Assembly: GCF_013385985.1 (NCBI RefSeq)
Contig: NZ_JACAOY010000008.1
Coordinates: forward strand, 53,019 to 117,018
Length of the DNA stretch: 64,000 bases
Direction: 5' to 3'
DNA from: Pseudomonas sp. B6002
GTDB taxonomy: Bacteria; Pseudomonadota; Gammaproteobacteria; Pseudomonadales; Pseudomonadaceae
Positions 33,767 to 42,914 of the stretch are shown one piece after another. Each line of letters begins with the position of its first letter. Position 1 is the first letter of the stretch. The notes beneath the pieces were generated by a model. The model was given only the letters and a program-made list of their open reading frames with translations. It did not search any database and had not been told where the DNA came from. The translations under genes were made by a program, and so were the position numbers.

Positions 33767-35506
33767 ATGCACTTTCCACTCAAGAAACTGGTGGCGGCTA
33801 CCCTGCTCGCGGCCAGCCTGTCGACCCTGTCCAACGCGGCCTTTGCCAACATTACCCCAGAGCAAAGCGCGCAGATTCTGCAGCAGTTCAACGAAACATC
33901 GGTCAGCGATTTCCGTGGTTTCCTCGGCGCCCTGGCCAAGGGCGACTTGGGAAAAACCAGCGACGTGGGCCCGGCAATCAATGGGTTCCTTGGCAACCAG
34001 ACGCTGAACACCGACCAGCAGAACGAAATCAACCGCCTGCTGGGCATCTACACGCGGGTGAAGTACGGCAAGGCCGCCACCGAAACCCTGCGCGAGCTGG
34101 TGGAAATCCCGACGTTCAACATTGAAGGCGTGCCGCAGTACAAAAACCCGGAATTCCTCAAGATCGCCGCCAAGATCCAGGAACTGGCAAAGGCCTTCAA
34201 CCTGAACTTCCGCAACATCGACAACCGCGTGTATGAAATTTCCCTGGAAGGCAGCGGCGATGAAGTGGTGGGCATCCACGCCCACGCCGACGTGGTACCG
34301 GTGACGCCGGAAAACTGGGTGCTCAAAGACGGCACCAAGCTCGACCCGTTCAAGGTCACGCTGATCGGCGACCGCATGTATGGCCGTGGCACCGAGGATG
34401 ACAAGAACGGCATCGTGGTGGCGATGTACGCCATGAAGGTGATCAAGGAAGAAAAGCTGCCGCTGGCGCGCACGTTCAAACTGCTGGTGGACACCACCGA
34501 AGAAACCAACGGCGACGCGATCCCCTACTACTTCGAACACAACCCGACGCCGCAGTACAACCTGGCGCTGGACGGCGGCTACCCGGTGGTCATCGCCGAA
34601 AAAGGCTACGGCACGGTCATGGCCACCTTCCCGGTGCGCAAAGGAGAAGGCAAAGGCGCAGAAATCATTTCGATGACCGGCGGCATGGCCACCAACCAGA
34701 TTCCCTCGGCGTCGGTGGCGACCCTGCTCAGCGACAAGCCGGCCGAGTTGGCTGCCAGCCTGCAAAAAGCCGGCACCGAGTATGCCAAGCGCAATGGCGC
34801 TAACTTCCAGGTCGACGCCAAAGTGGTCGGCAAAGAGGTCAAGCTGACAGTCACGGGTGTCTCGGCGCACTCCTCGGAACCGGAAGCCGGTATCAACCCC
34901 GTCGCCCGGATGCTGGGCCTGATCCACAGCCTCGAGGGCAAGGTGGCGCTCAAGCACAACCACATCACCGATGCGGCGCGCTATGCCGCCGACAACTGGG
35001 GCCTGGACTACCTGGGTAATAAACTGGGGGTGGGTTTCTCCGATGCCTTCATGGGGCCGCTGACCACTTCGCTGACGTTTGTCGGCCAGGATGACAAAGC
35101 CTTCAAGTTGGCGGTCAACCTGCGTGTGCCTAAAGGCAAATCGCCGGAAAAACTCAAGGCCGAGATTGCCGACAAACTCAGTGCCTGGGACAAGAAAACA
35201 AAGGTGGCAGTGGGCTTCACTTACTCCGTTGCCGAACCGATGTACCGCAACCCGGAAGGCGAGTGGGTGAAGGCTTTGCTGGCAGTGGCCAGCGAGAACC
35301 TGGGCATGAAGCACGAGTTTGGCACCTCGGCCGGCGCGACCTCCGTGCATGAGCTGCCCAACGGCGTGCAATTCGGCCTGGCACGGCCGGAAGTAAAGTA
35401 CACCGGGCACACCGACAGCGAGTTCAAGACCGTCGACCAGTTCCTGCTGGACCTGCAGATTGTCACCGAGATGATGGGGCGTGTCGGGCAGTTGCCGAAG
35501 CTCTGA
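33767..35506 (+). CDS. Exported M20-family dipeptidase
   Basis: A 579-aa metallopeptidase with a Sec signal (LVAATLLAASLSTLSNAAFA-N, about residue 27). M20 zinc ligands are visible: HAHADVVP (His171/His173/Asp), GRGTEDDKNG, and DTTEETNGD with the catalytic Glu pair. The lid-domain DISH-like segment VTGVSAHSSEPEAGINPVA is present. Relatives are PepV/carnosinase-like dipeptidases; here it acts in the periplasm. I chose ATG 33767 because the ATG at 33755 abuts the AGGA ribosome site. Monocistronic, ending at a terminator. Confidence 0.88.
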   Translation: MHFPLKKLVAATLLAASLSTLSNAAFANITPEQSAQILQQFNETSVSDFRGFLGALAKGDLGKTSDVGPAINGFLGNQTLNTDQQNEINRLLGIYTRVKYGKAATETLRELVEIPTFNIEGVPQYKNPEFLKIAAKIQELAKAFNLNFRNIDNRVYEISLEGSGDEVVGIHAHADVVPVTPENWVLKDGTKLDPFKVTLIGDRMYGRGTEDDKNGIVVAMYAMKVIKEEKLPLARTFKLLVDTTEETNGDAIPYYFEHNPTPQYNLALDGGYPVVIAEKGYGTVMATFPVRKGEGKGAEIISMTGGMATNQIPSASVATLLSDKPAELAASLQKAGTEYAKRNGANFQVDAKVVGKEVKLTVTGVSAHSSEPEAGINPVARMLGLIHSLEGKVALKHNHITDAARYAADNWGLDYLGNKLGVGFSDAFMGPLTTSLTFVGQDDKAFKLAVNLRVPKGKSPEKLKAEIADKLSAWDKKTKVAVGFTYSVAEPMYRNPEGEWVKALLAVASENLGMKHEFGTSAGATSVHELPNGVQFGLARPEVKYTGHTDSEFKTVDQFLLDLQIVTEMMGRVGQLPKL

Positions 35507-35519
35507 TTACGCGATGAAA

Positions 35520-35552
35520 ACAAAAAGCCCGCCATGATGGCGGGCTTTTTGT
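35520..35552. terminator. Bidirectional terminator
   Basis: ACAAAAAGCCCGCCAT and ATGGCGGGCTTTTTGT form a long perfect stem flanked by A- and T-runs. It lies between the peptidase gene and the convergent small gene and can serve both. Confidence 0.92.
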
Positions 35553-35560
35553 TGGAAGGA

Positions 35561-35806
35561 TCAGTTCGGTGCAAGACCGCCCCGCTCCACCAGCGCCAGC
35601 TCGGGGAACTCGAACAACAAGGCCTTGTTGCCCCTGCCAATATGCTCCATCACCGCCAGCGTGATGTACTCGCGCACCATCCCGGTTGAGACGAAATACA
35701 TGGCCCAGGCCTGCTCAGGTGTGCAGTGGCCAATCTGTTCTTCTATTTCCTTGTACGCTTTGTAGTCGTCCGGCTCCAAGCCGCGTGGGCAATCGCCTCG
35801 GCGCAT
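35561..35806 (-). CDS. Small conserved hypothetical protein
   Basis: An 81-aa soluble protein (MRRGDCPRGLEPDDYKAYKEI…LVERGGLAPN) with a strong ribosome site (GGGAGGGAAGA) before ATG 35806. No domain is recognised. The helix-rich middle (YITLAVMEHIGRGNKALLFEF) suggests a small regulator or adaptor. It lies 53 bp after the potF-like gene on the same strand and may be cotranscribed with it. The longer open frame to 35974 lacks a start context. Confidence 0.65.
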   Translation of the reverse strand: MRRGDCPRGLEPDDYKAYKEIEEQIGHCTPEQAWAMYFVSTGMVREYITLAVMEHIGRGNKALLFEFPELALVERGGLAPN

Positions 35807-35859
35807 GATTCTTCCCTCCCTGGAATGTCTTGAAGCCGGCACAGCATGTGAAACGCAGA

Positions 35860-36963
35860 TCAGGTGCCGCTTTTTACCTTGGTCCAGACACGGGTGCGGA
35901 TGCGTTCCAACTTCAAGGGTAAAGGCTCCAATGGAACGAGCTCGGCGATGGTCGTTTTGTCTGGGTAGATCCACGGGTTGTCACGCAGCTTCTGCTCGAC
36001 GAACTCGGTGGCGTCCTTGTTGGCGTTGGGGTACAGCGTGTGGTTCGAGCTCTTGGCAATTACCTGCGGCTCAAGCATGTAGTTGATGAAAGCCATGCCT
36101 TGCTTGGCGTGCGGGGCATCCTTGAGCAGTACGAAGTTCTCCGACCAGACCAGCGCGCCCTCGTGAGGCAGGCTGTAGGCAATGGTGCGGCCGGTGTTGT
36201 TCTTCTCGTTGAGGGCTTGCGCCGCCAGTGCACTGTTGGCCCAGCCGACGACGGCGCAAATGTTGCCGTCCGCCAGGTCGGCATCGATTCGCGATGAGTC
36301 GAAGTAGACGATGTAAGGGCGGATTTTCAGCAGCAGCGCCTGGGCCTTTTGGTAGTCCTCGGGGTTCTGGCTATTGCTGGGTAACCCCAAGTAATGCAGG
36401 GCGATCGAAATGATCTCGCTCGGCGAGTCGAGCATGGCCACGCCACACGACTTGAGCTTGCTGATGTTTTCTTCCTTGAAAATCAAGTCCCAGCTGTTCA
36501 CCGGCGCGTTTTCGCCCAGCGCAGCCTTGACCTTGTCGACGTCATAACCGATGCCGGTGGTGCCCCACAGGTACGGCACGGCGTAAAGGTTGCCAGGGTC
36601 GTTGGCCTCGAGCAGCTTGAGCATGTCGGGGTCGATGTGGGAGTAATTGCTCAGCTGCTTGCGGTCCAGCGGCTGGAGGACGCCGGCCTTGATCAGGCCT
36701 GGCAAGGTGTTGGAGGTGGCGACGACGACGTCATACCCGGTGCGCCCGGCCATGACTTTGCTTTGCATGATCTCGGCACTGTCGAACGGGTCCATGTGCA
36801 GCCGCGAACCGGTCTTCTGCTCGAACTGCTTTGGGGTTTCCGGAGCGAGCAGGCCGAACCAGTTGTACAGGTACACACCAGGCGCTGCTGCCTGTGTCGC
36901 TGTACTGGTGCCAACAGCAAGGAGCGAGGCCAAAAAAATGGCTCGCAAATGTGATTTACTCAT
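35860..36963 (-). CDS. Periplasmic polyamine-binding protein (PotF-like), orphan
   Basis: A 367-aa substrate-binding protein with a Sec signal (AIFLASLLAVGTSTATQAAA). LYNWFGLLAPETPKQFEQKTG, YDVVVATSNTLPGLIKAGVLQPLD and VPYLWGTTGIGYD are PotF/SpuD-type features, and the chain ends with the family's PLPLKLERIRTRVWTKVKSG. It would bind putrescine, spermidine or a related amine. No permease or ATPase gene lies nearby, so it either serves an unlinked transporter or acts as a sensor. It is divergent from a LuxR-type regulator. Confidence 0.88.
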   Translation of the reverse strand: MSKSHLRAIFLASLLAVGTSTATQAAAPGVYLYNWFGLLAPETPKQFEQKTGSRLHMDPFDSAEIMQSKVMAGRTGYDVVVATSNTLPGLIKAGVLQPLDRKQLSNYSHIDPDMLKLLEANDPGNLYAVPYLWGTTGIGYDVDKVKAALGENAPVNSWDLIFKEENISKLKSCGVAMLDSPSEIISIALHYLGLPSNSQNPEDYQKAQALLLKIRPYIVYFDSSRIDADLADGNICAVVGWANSALAAQALNEKNNTGRTIAYSLPHEGALVWSENFVLLKDAPHAKQGMAFINYMLEPQVIAKSSNHTLYPNANKDATEFVEQKLRDNPWIYPDKTTIAELVPLEPLPLKLERIRTRVWTKVKSGT

Positions 36964-37083
36964 ATGACTATCCTTGTCAAAACGGTAGGCCCTCATGGCC
37001 TTCATTCGCTCGCTGGTGAATATACCGGGCATCGTTGAATAGTAAATACCTACAAATACTTACCTTTGACCTGAAAATCCCTA

Positions 37084-37096
37084 ACCCTAAAGGGGT
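37084..37096. promoter_or_regulatory. Candidate LuxR-type operator
   Basis: ACCCTAAAGGGGT is a near-perfect palindrome just before the regulator gene; its right half GGGG is also the ribosome site. It may give autoregulation, and the pattern ACCC-N-GGGGT resembles sites of LuxR-type regulators near amine genes. Confidence 0.3.
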
Positions 37097-37101
37097 AGAA
37101 A

Positions 37102-37893
37102 ATGTCGCTCGACCTTCATAACCTGGCCTGGCATCGATCAGCGGGGAAGCTGATCATGCAGTTGAATCGCCCAGCCTTCTGGAGCTCGCTGATTCGTGTA
37201 CTGAATGAATATGTGCAGATCGACAACTGGGTGGTCGTGGTGTTCAGCGACCAGCAAGTGCAAGTCATCTGCCTGCCGGAAGTGGTGGATTCCGAAGAAA
37301 TCGACGCCTTTATTCATCGCTATATAAAAGGGCTGTACCTGCTGGACCCGTTTTATATCGCCAACCGGGAAAACCCGCAGACCGGCTTTTTTCACCTGCT
37401 GGACATCGCGCCGGAACACTTCCTGACCACCGAGTACTACCACCAGTATTTCGCGCAATACATCACTGTCGATGAAGCGCAGTACAACGTGCAGCTCGAC
37501 GCCGACCGGACGCTGTGCATTTCGCTGGGCAGCAACGTGCGCTTCACTCAGGAACAGATCACGATCCTGGACATCATCAAGCCGTGGGTCACGGCCTTGA
37601 TGCATCAGCGCATGAGCTTTGAAAGCGAAGTGGAAAAAAATCTCAGCGAACCACCGGCGTGGTCGGAAACGATTGTGCAGTTGGGCACGCAGGTCACCGC
37701 CCGCGAGAAGGATGTGCTCAAGTTGCTGTTGAGTGGTTTCTCCAACAAAGAGATTGCTGGCAAGTTGTCGCTGTCGGCGGAAACCATCAAGGTTCATCGG
37801 CGCAATATCTACAACAAGCTGAACATCAAGTCGCAGTCCGAGTTGTTTGCCCGATTCTTCATGCCCAAGCAGGAAACCCATGTATTGAATTGA
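37102..37893 (+). CDS. LuxR-family transcriptional regulator
   Basis: A 263-aa regulator with a C-terminal LuxR helix-turn-helix (VTAREKDVLKLLLSGFSNKEIAGKLSLSAETIKVHRRNIYNKL, about 197-240). The N-terminal 190 residues lack a receiver Asp, so it is not a response regulator; the region may bind a ligand. It is divergent from the PotF-like gene, suggesting control of it in response to an amine. No autoinducer-type residues (W57, D70 pattern) were recognised. A strong terminator follows. Confidence 0.85.
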   Translation: MSLDLHNLAWHRSAGKLIMQLNRPAFWSSLIRVLNEYVQIDNWVVVVFSDQQVQVICLPEVVDSEEIDAFIHRYIKGLYLLDPFYIANRENPQTGFFHLLDIAPEHFLTTEYYHQYFAQYITVDEAQYNVQLDADRTLCISLGSNVRFTQEQITILDIIKPWVTALMHQRMSFESEVEKNLSEPPAWSETIVQLGTQVTAREKDVLKLLLSGFSNKEIAGKLSLSAETIKVHRRNIYNKLNIKSQSELFARFFMPKQETHVLN

Positions 37894-37934
37894 GTTCGGC
37901 GGCCCAGGGCCGCCGAAACAATAAAACGCGCGCA

Positions 37935-37972
37935 AACAAAAACGCCGATCATCACTGATCGGCGTTTTTGTT
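37935..37972. terminator. Bidirectional terminator between luxR and tRNA genes
   Basis: A 17-bp stem AACAAAAACGCCGATCA / TGATCGGCGTTTTTGTT (37935-37951 / 37956-37972) has an A-run and a T-run. It ends the LuxR-type gene on the plus strand and the tRNA operon on the minus strand. Confidence 0.93.
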
Positions 37973-37977
37973 GAATA

Positions 37978-38053
<76 letters not shown>

Positions 38054-38056
38054 AAA

Positions 38057-38132
38057 TGGCGTCCCCTAGGGGACTCGAACCCCTGTTACCGCCGTGAAAG
38101 GGCGGTGTCCTAGGCCACTAGACGAAGGGGAC
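38057..38132 (-). tRNA. tRNA-Glu (TTC), copy 3
   Basis: 76 nt with encoded CCA. The acceptor GTCCCCT pairs with AGGGGAC and the anticodon loop CTTTCAC gives TTC. It precedes tRNA-Gly by 3 bp on the minus strand. Confidence 0.97.
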
Positions 38133-38235
38133 ACGCTACTGAAACACAGGGTGTGTGTTCCAGTGCCCAGAGATTAAACCCGAAGGTTATGCCCTGGTTT
38201 CACTCAGTGCCGCCCGAAGGCCACACTGCTTAAAT

Positions 38236-38311
<76 letters not shown>

Positions 38312-38315
38312 AAAA

Positions 38316-38391
38316 TGGCGTCCCCTAGGGGACTCGAACCCCTGTTACCGCCGTGAAAGGGCGGTGTCCTAGGCCACTAGACGAAGGGGAC
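38316..38391 (-). tRNA. tRNA-Glu (TTC), copy 2
   Basis: Identical to the tRNA-Glu at 38057-38132. Confidence 0.97.
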
Positions 38392-38495
38392 ACACAACTG
38401 AAACACATGGTGTGTATTTCAGTGTCCAGAGATTAAACCCGAAGGTTACGCCCTGGTTTCACTCAGTGCCACCCGAGGGCAACACTGCTTAAATT

Positions 38496-38571
<76 letters not shown>

Positions 38572-38575
38572 ATAT

Positions 38576-38651
38576 TGGCGTCCCCTAGGGGACTCGAACC
38601 CCTGTTACCGCCGTGAAAGGGCGGTGTCCTAGGCCACTAGACGAAGGGGAC
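38576..38651 (-). tRNA. tRNA-Glu (TTC), copy 1
   Basis: First gene of the minus-strand operon; identical to the other Glu copies. Confidence 0.97.
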
Positions 38652-38713
38652 ACACGTACAACTTCACTGCTTAACCGCGTTTCGCTGTGTGCTTTCCGCG
38701 TTAAGTGGCGCGC

Positions 38714-38742
38714 ATTCTATGGATGGATTGAAAGGTCGTCAA
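38714..38742 (-). promoter_or_regulatory. Strong sigma-70 promoter of the Glu-Gly tRNA operon
   Basis: On the minus strand, -35 TTGACG is at 38742-38737 and -10 TAGAAT at 38719-38714 with a 17-bp spacer, then a GCGCGCC discriminator, the same -10 and discriminator as the Val-Asp promoter at 9356. An A/T-rich tract lies upstream (about 38750-38775). Confidence 0.9.
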
Positions 38743-39009
38743 CCCCCAAGGATAAATTTATTAAAATCAATGACTTCGCCCCGCTTTCCGGGCCTTTGCG
38801 CACATTCTGCCCGTCCAGGCTTTGACGCCTATATTCTGGCGCCCGACAAGACGCTATAGTCCACCCCAGCAAATGATGGCAATGTGCATCTATGCAGGGA
38901 ACGCTTACCTATATAGAAGAAACTACCTGGGCAACTGGTCGATCAGTCCTATCCGCCAGATGGCTCAGTCACTACACTCCACTGCAAACCCTATTAAGAG
39001 GTCACACCG
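38743..39009. other. Intergenic region before the membrane-anchored hypothetical gene
   Basis: No gene is supported here. The first 40 bp are AT-rich (UP-element-like for the tRNA promoter). A TATAGT at about 38856 could be a -10 box for the plus-strand gene, but no -35 was found at the right spacing. An AGAGG ribosome site at 38997-39001 serves the GTG at 39010. Confidence 0.5.
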
Positions 39010-39780
39010 GTGACACCACTCATGATCACCCTGCTGGTAATAGCCGGGATCGTAATACTGATCGCCATTGGCTACATGAACCACGTGGTGGAAAACAACA
39101 AACTGGAAAAGAAACGCACCGAGATCGAACTCAATGATCGGCTGCGTCGTTGCGGAGAAATCACCGAGACCTTTCCTGGCCAGTTGATGAGCCCGGCGCT
39201 CAAGCTGTTGCTGACCCGCCTGGAGCTGAACGTCAACCAGCGCCTGTTGAACCTCAACAAGACCAGTGCCCCCCTCAAGGCGCGCATCACCGAGCTGAGC
39301 GCGTTGATCGCCCAGGGCGAGTCAATCCCGGTGGCCAACCCGCCTGCGCCGATCCAGACCGAAGCCAAGGCCAAGGACGTGCGTTTCCTGCTTGAAGCCC
39401 TGCACGGCCAGGTCACCCGCGCCGCCCAGGACGGTTTCCTGCCGGCCAACGAGGCCAAGCACTGGATCAAGGAAATCCGCCATATCCTGGTGCTGCTGCA
39501 CATCGAGTTCTTCAACAACCTCGGCCAGCATGCCCTGCAACAAGGCCAGCCGGGCCAGGCGCGCCTGGCGTTCGAGCGTGGCGTACAGTATTTGCGCAAG
39601 CAGCCCGAACCGGTGGTCTACAGCGCCCAGCTGCAATTGCTGGAGAAACAACTGGCCCGCGCCAACTCCACCGTGCTGACCAACAGCAAGCCGGCTGAAG
39701 ATGAGGTCAACGAATTGACCGAAGGCCTGAAAGTGGTCGACGCCGACGCCGACTGGAAAAAGAAAGTCATCTACGACTGA
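39010..39780 (+). CDS. Membrane-anchored hypothetical protein with helical cytoplasmic domain
   Basis: A 256-aa protein with one N-terminal helix (LMITLLVIAGIVILIAIGYM) and a long, helical, soluble part (ELNDRLRRCGEITETFPGQLMSPALKLLLTRLELNVNQRLL…) ending in a charged tail. The GTG start has AGAGG eight bases upstream; ATG 39022 is an alternative. I recognise it as a conserved pseudomonad protein but know no function. It resembles anchored scaffolds. It is monocistronic and followed by a repeat. Confidence 0.7.
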   Translation: MTPLMITLLVIAGIVILIAIGYMNHVVENNKLEKKRTEIELNDRLRRCGEITETFPGQLMSPALKLLLTRLELNVNQRLLNLNKTSAPLKARITELSALIAQGESIPVANPPAPIQTEAKAKDVRFLLEALHGQVTRAAQDGFLPANEAKHWIKEIRHILVLLHIEFFNNLGQHALQQGQPGQARLAFERGVQYLRKQPEPVVYSAQLQLLEKQLARANSTVLTNSKPAEDEVNELTEGLKVVDADADWKKKVIYD

Positions 39781-39781
39781 T

Positions 39782-39871
39782 TGTAGTGAGCGGGCTCGCC
39801 CCGCGCCGCGGAGTGTCAGGCACTGCAGTGTGTCAGGTTTGGCGCCGCGCGGGGCAAGCCCGCTCACTACA
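39782..39871. repeat. REP-like inverted repeat of a third type
   Basis: Arms TGTAGTGAGCGGGCTCGCCC and GGGCAAGCCCGCTCACTACA enclose a GC-rich stem-loop. The core GAGCGGGC differs from the GTAGGAGCC and GTGGGAGCTGG types. Confidence 0.85.
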
Positions 39872-39980
39872 GTTGGCATGGGCAGCACATCGCCACGAAA
39901 TGCCATCACTTTGCATCTATCCCCCCGCCCCCGAGTAGCGTAAAAAAGTGCCCCTCACTCCGTGAAGTTAGAGGCTCGCT

Positions 39981-40793
39981 ATGCCCGTCGCCGTGATTGA
40001 TGGACAACCGCTGCATTATGTCGACCAGGGCACCGGCCCGGTCGTCCTGCTGGGCTCGAGTTACCTGTGGGACCGCGACATGTGGGCCCCGCAAATCGAA
40101 GCCCTGTCGCAACAGTACCGTGTGATTGTCCCCGAGCTGTGGGGCCACGGCGAGTCAGGGCCGCTGCCGGCGGCGACCCAATCCCTGGACGGCCTCGCCC
40201 GCCAGGCCCTGGCCTTGCTGGATCAATTGGACATTGCACAGATCAACCTGGTGGGCCTGTCGGTCGGCGGCATGTGGGGTGCACGCCTGGCATTGCTCGC
40301 CCCCGAGCGCATCAACAGCCTGGTGCTGATGGACACCTATCTCGGTGCCGAGCCCGAGGCCACGCGCCAGTATTATTTCTCGCTGTTCAAGATGATCGAA
40401 GACGCCGGCGCCATTCCCGAGCCGTTGCTGGATGTGGTGGCACCGATCTTCTTCCGCCCAGGCATTGACCGTGAGTCAGCGCTGTACCAGGGCTTTCGCG
40501 CCGAACTGCAAGCCTTCACGCGGGAACGCCTGCTGGACAGCATCGTGCCGCTGGGCCGGCTGATCTTCAGCCGTGCAGACATCCTGGACCAACTGCCACG
40601 CCTGGACGCCGACACCACCCTGGTGATGTGCGGCGAGCAAGACAAGCCTCGCCCCACTGCGGAGTCCACGGAAATGGCCGAGCTGATCGGCTGCAGCCTG
40701 ATCCTGATTCCTGAAGCCGGGCACATCTCGGCCCGGGAGAATCCGGATTTCGTCAACGAAGCGCTGCTGACCTTCCTCGCCAACAACGCCTGA
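39981..40793 (+). CDS. Alpha/beta-hydrolase
   Basis: A 270-aa hydrolase with nucleophile elbow GLSVGG (Ser near 93), oxyanion region SYLWDRDMWAP and a late His in PEAGHISARENPDF. It resembles 3-oxoadipate enol-lactonase/haloperoxidase-like hydrolases, but no pathway genes lie near, so the substrate is not known. It is convergent with the chemoreceptor gene. Confidence 0.82.
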   Translation: MPVAVIDGQPLHYVDQGTGPVVLLGSSYLWDRDMWAPQIEALSQQYRVIVPELWGHGESGPLPAATQSLDGLARQALALLDQLDIAQINLVGLSVGGMWGARLALLAPERINSLVLMDTYLGAEPEATRQYYFSLFKMIEDAGAIPEPLLDVVAPIFFRPGIDRESALYQGFRAELQAFTRERLLDSIVPLGRLIFSRADILDQLPRLDADTTLVMCGEQDKPRPTAESTEMAELIGCSLILIPEAGHISARENPDFVNEALLTFLANNA

Positions 40794-40832
40794 TCGCCCT
40801 GCTGCCCTTTGATCGCCACCTGCACGGTGCGA

Positions 40833-42800
40833 TCAAAGGCGGAAGTGCCCCACCATCCCCTGAAGTTCAGTACCCAGTTGCGCCAACTGGATGCTCGACG
40901 CGGCATTGCCCTGCATGCTCAACGCCGATTGGTCGGCACTGGCGCGGATGCTGGTGACACTGCGATTGATCTCTTCAGCCACCGAACTTTGCTCTTCGGC
41001 CGCCGCAGCAATCTGCTGGTTCATCTGCTGAATCAATGACACGGCAGCGGCGATGCTGCCCAAGGCGCTCTCGGTTTCCAATGCATCACTGACCGCCAAT
41101 TTCACCAGCTCGCCACTTTGCTGGATCTGTTGCACCGACGACTGCGCCGCACTGCGCAAGGTGCTGACCAGCCGCTCGATTTCCTCGGTCGACTGCTGGG
41201 TACGTTTGGCCAGCGCCCGCACTTCATCGGCGACCACCGCAAAACCACGGCCCTGCTCCCCTGCCCGTGCTGCCTCGATGGCGGCGTTGAGCGCCAGCAG
41301 GTTGGTCTGCTCGGCGACGCTTTTGATCACACTCAACACGGTGCCGATATTCTGGATTTCCGCACTCAGGCTTTCGATGCTCGCGCTTGCGCTGGTGCTG
41401 GAGGTGGCAAGCAATTCGATACGCTGCAAGCTCTGGCGCACCACTTGCTGGCCGCTATCAACCTTATCGTCGGCGGTCTGCGCGGCCTGGGCCGCCTCTT
41501 CGGCATTGCGCGCCACGTCGTGCACGGTGGCGGTCATCTGGTTCATTGCCGTGGCCACCTGCTCGGTTTCTTCCTTCTGGCTGCTGACCTCGACATTGGT
41601 CTGTTCAGTGACACTGGACAGTGAGTGGGCCGACGCCGCCAGTTGCTCGATCCCGGCCTGCAAGCCGCTGACCATGTGGCTCAGCCCATTGCCCATCTGC
41701 TGCATCGCCTGCATCAATTGGCCGATTTCATCTCGACGGCTGACCTCCATCCGCCCACTCAAATCGCCGGAGGCAATTTGCTGGGCCACCGCGATCACAC
41801 TGCGCAGTGGTGCAACGATCAAGCGGGTAATCACCCACGCCGCAATCAACCCCACCAACAGCGCCAGCGCCGACGAGCCGATGATCAGCATCGCGCTTTT
41901 CTTCAATTGCGCCTGCATCGACTGATCTTCAGCGTCATAGGCCTGGTTCACCCGGCTGACCACTTGGTCGGCGCGATCATGCAATTGCTTGTAGACGACT
42001 TTTTCCTGGGCCAACAACCCGGTGTACTCACCAAGCTTTTCGCTGAACGAGGCGATATGCCCGGACACTTCATTGAGCACCGTCTGGTAGCCGGCATCCT
42101 TGACCGAGGTTTTCAGTTGTTCGACTTGAGCCAGGGCCTGGTCGGCCTGCTCGATCTTGCCTTGTTCGGCTTCGTCCGCATCGGCCTTGCGGCTTTGGTC
42201 CAGGCGCACCCGTGCTTCGTTCATAGCCTGCAGCATAAGCCGCGATACCTGACTGACCTGCCCGGCCTGCTCGATAAACTCGGCGCCCTCCTTGCCCTGG
42301 CTTTCCTTGAGCCCATAGGCACCGTCGTCGGCCAGACCGGCTTGCAACACATCAAGGTTATTGGCCACGCTGGACACCGACCAACTGGCCATTTCCAGAG
42401 CCAGGTCCTTGGTCTGGGTCAACTCGACGAACTCATCAAACGCCTTGCGATAGGCGGCCAGCGCCTGCTCGACGTCGGCCATCACCGGCACATTGGCGAC
42501 GGACTGGGCCTTGAGACTGGCCGCCAGTGCGGCCAGGGCGTCGACGCTCTCGTGCAGGGCATCAACGGCTTTCGGATCGGCATGCAGCGCGTAGTCCTGC
42601 TCGATCAGGCGCACTTTGAGCAAGCCGCTGTTGAGCGAAGACATCGCCTTGAGCCCTTCGAAACGCTGGCCGACGGTCTGCAGCGACCACACGCCAATCG
42701 CCGCCACCAACGCGGTCAGCAGCAGCACCAGGGTGAAGCCCAAGCCCAGTTTTTTTGCCATCCCGAGGTTGGCGAAACGTCGTTGCACGGCCGAAATCAT
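40833..42800 (-). CDS. Methyl-accepting chemotaxis protein
   Basis: A 655-aa chemoreceptor: N-terminal helix (about 16-36), a long helical periplasmic sensor region (about 37-285, HBM/4HB-like), a second helix (about 290-312, [21 protein letters not shown]), a HAMP domain and the signalling domain with the hairpin tip [19 protein letters not shown]. It should gather with CheA/CheW and steer flagella. The ligand is unknown. The ATG at 42800 is used; GAGGA lies upstream. It is a monocistronic orphan receptor with no che genes nearby. Confidence 0.9.
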   Translation of the reverse strand: MISAVQRRFANLGMAKKLGLGFTLVLLLTALVAAIGVWSLQTVGQRFEGLKAMSSLNSGLLKVRLIEQDYALHADPKAVDALHESVDALAALAASLKAQSVANVPVMADVEQALAAYRKAFDEFVELTQTKDLALEMASWSVSSVANNLDVLQAGLADDGAYGLKESQGKEGAEFIEQAGQVSQVSRLMLQAMNEARVRLDQSRKADADEAEQGKIEQADQALAQVEQLKTSVKDAGYQTVLNEVSGHIASFSEKLGEYTGLLAQEKVVYKQLHDRADQVVSRVNQAYDAEDQSMQAQLKKSAMLIIGSSALALLVGLIAAWVITRLIVAPLRSVIAVAQQIASGDLSGRMEVSRRDEIGQLMQAMQQMGNGLSHMVSGLQAGIEQLAASAHSLSSVTEQTNVEVSSQKEETEQVATAMNQMTATVHDVARNAEEAAQAAQTADDKVDSGQQVVRQSLQRIELLATSSTSASASIESLSAEIQNIGTVLSVIKSVAEQTNLLALNAAIEAARAGEQGRGFAVVADEVRALAKRTQQSTEEIERLVSTLRSAAQSSVQQIQQSGELVKLAVSDALETESALGSIAAAVSLIQQMNQQIAAAAEEQSSVAEEINRSVTSIRASADQSALSMQGNAASSIQLAQLGTELQGMVGHFRL

Positions 42801-42914
42801 TGCACTTGAGTCCTCTTGCAATGGCAGATGCCATCAAGCCCGATTTACCAATGGCGAGATTCGCAACCACGGAGCACCGACTCAAGACGCTGGCGCCGGA
42901 ATAATGGCAAAAAG

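Noticed and set aside
33620-35410. 596-codon open frame on the minus strand
   Set aside because: It is antisense to the M20 peptidase, which has a signal peptide and zinc motifs.
38613-38825. 70-codon frame near the tRNA promoter
   Set aside because: It starts inside tRNA-Glu and runs over the promoter; not a gene.
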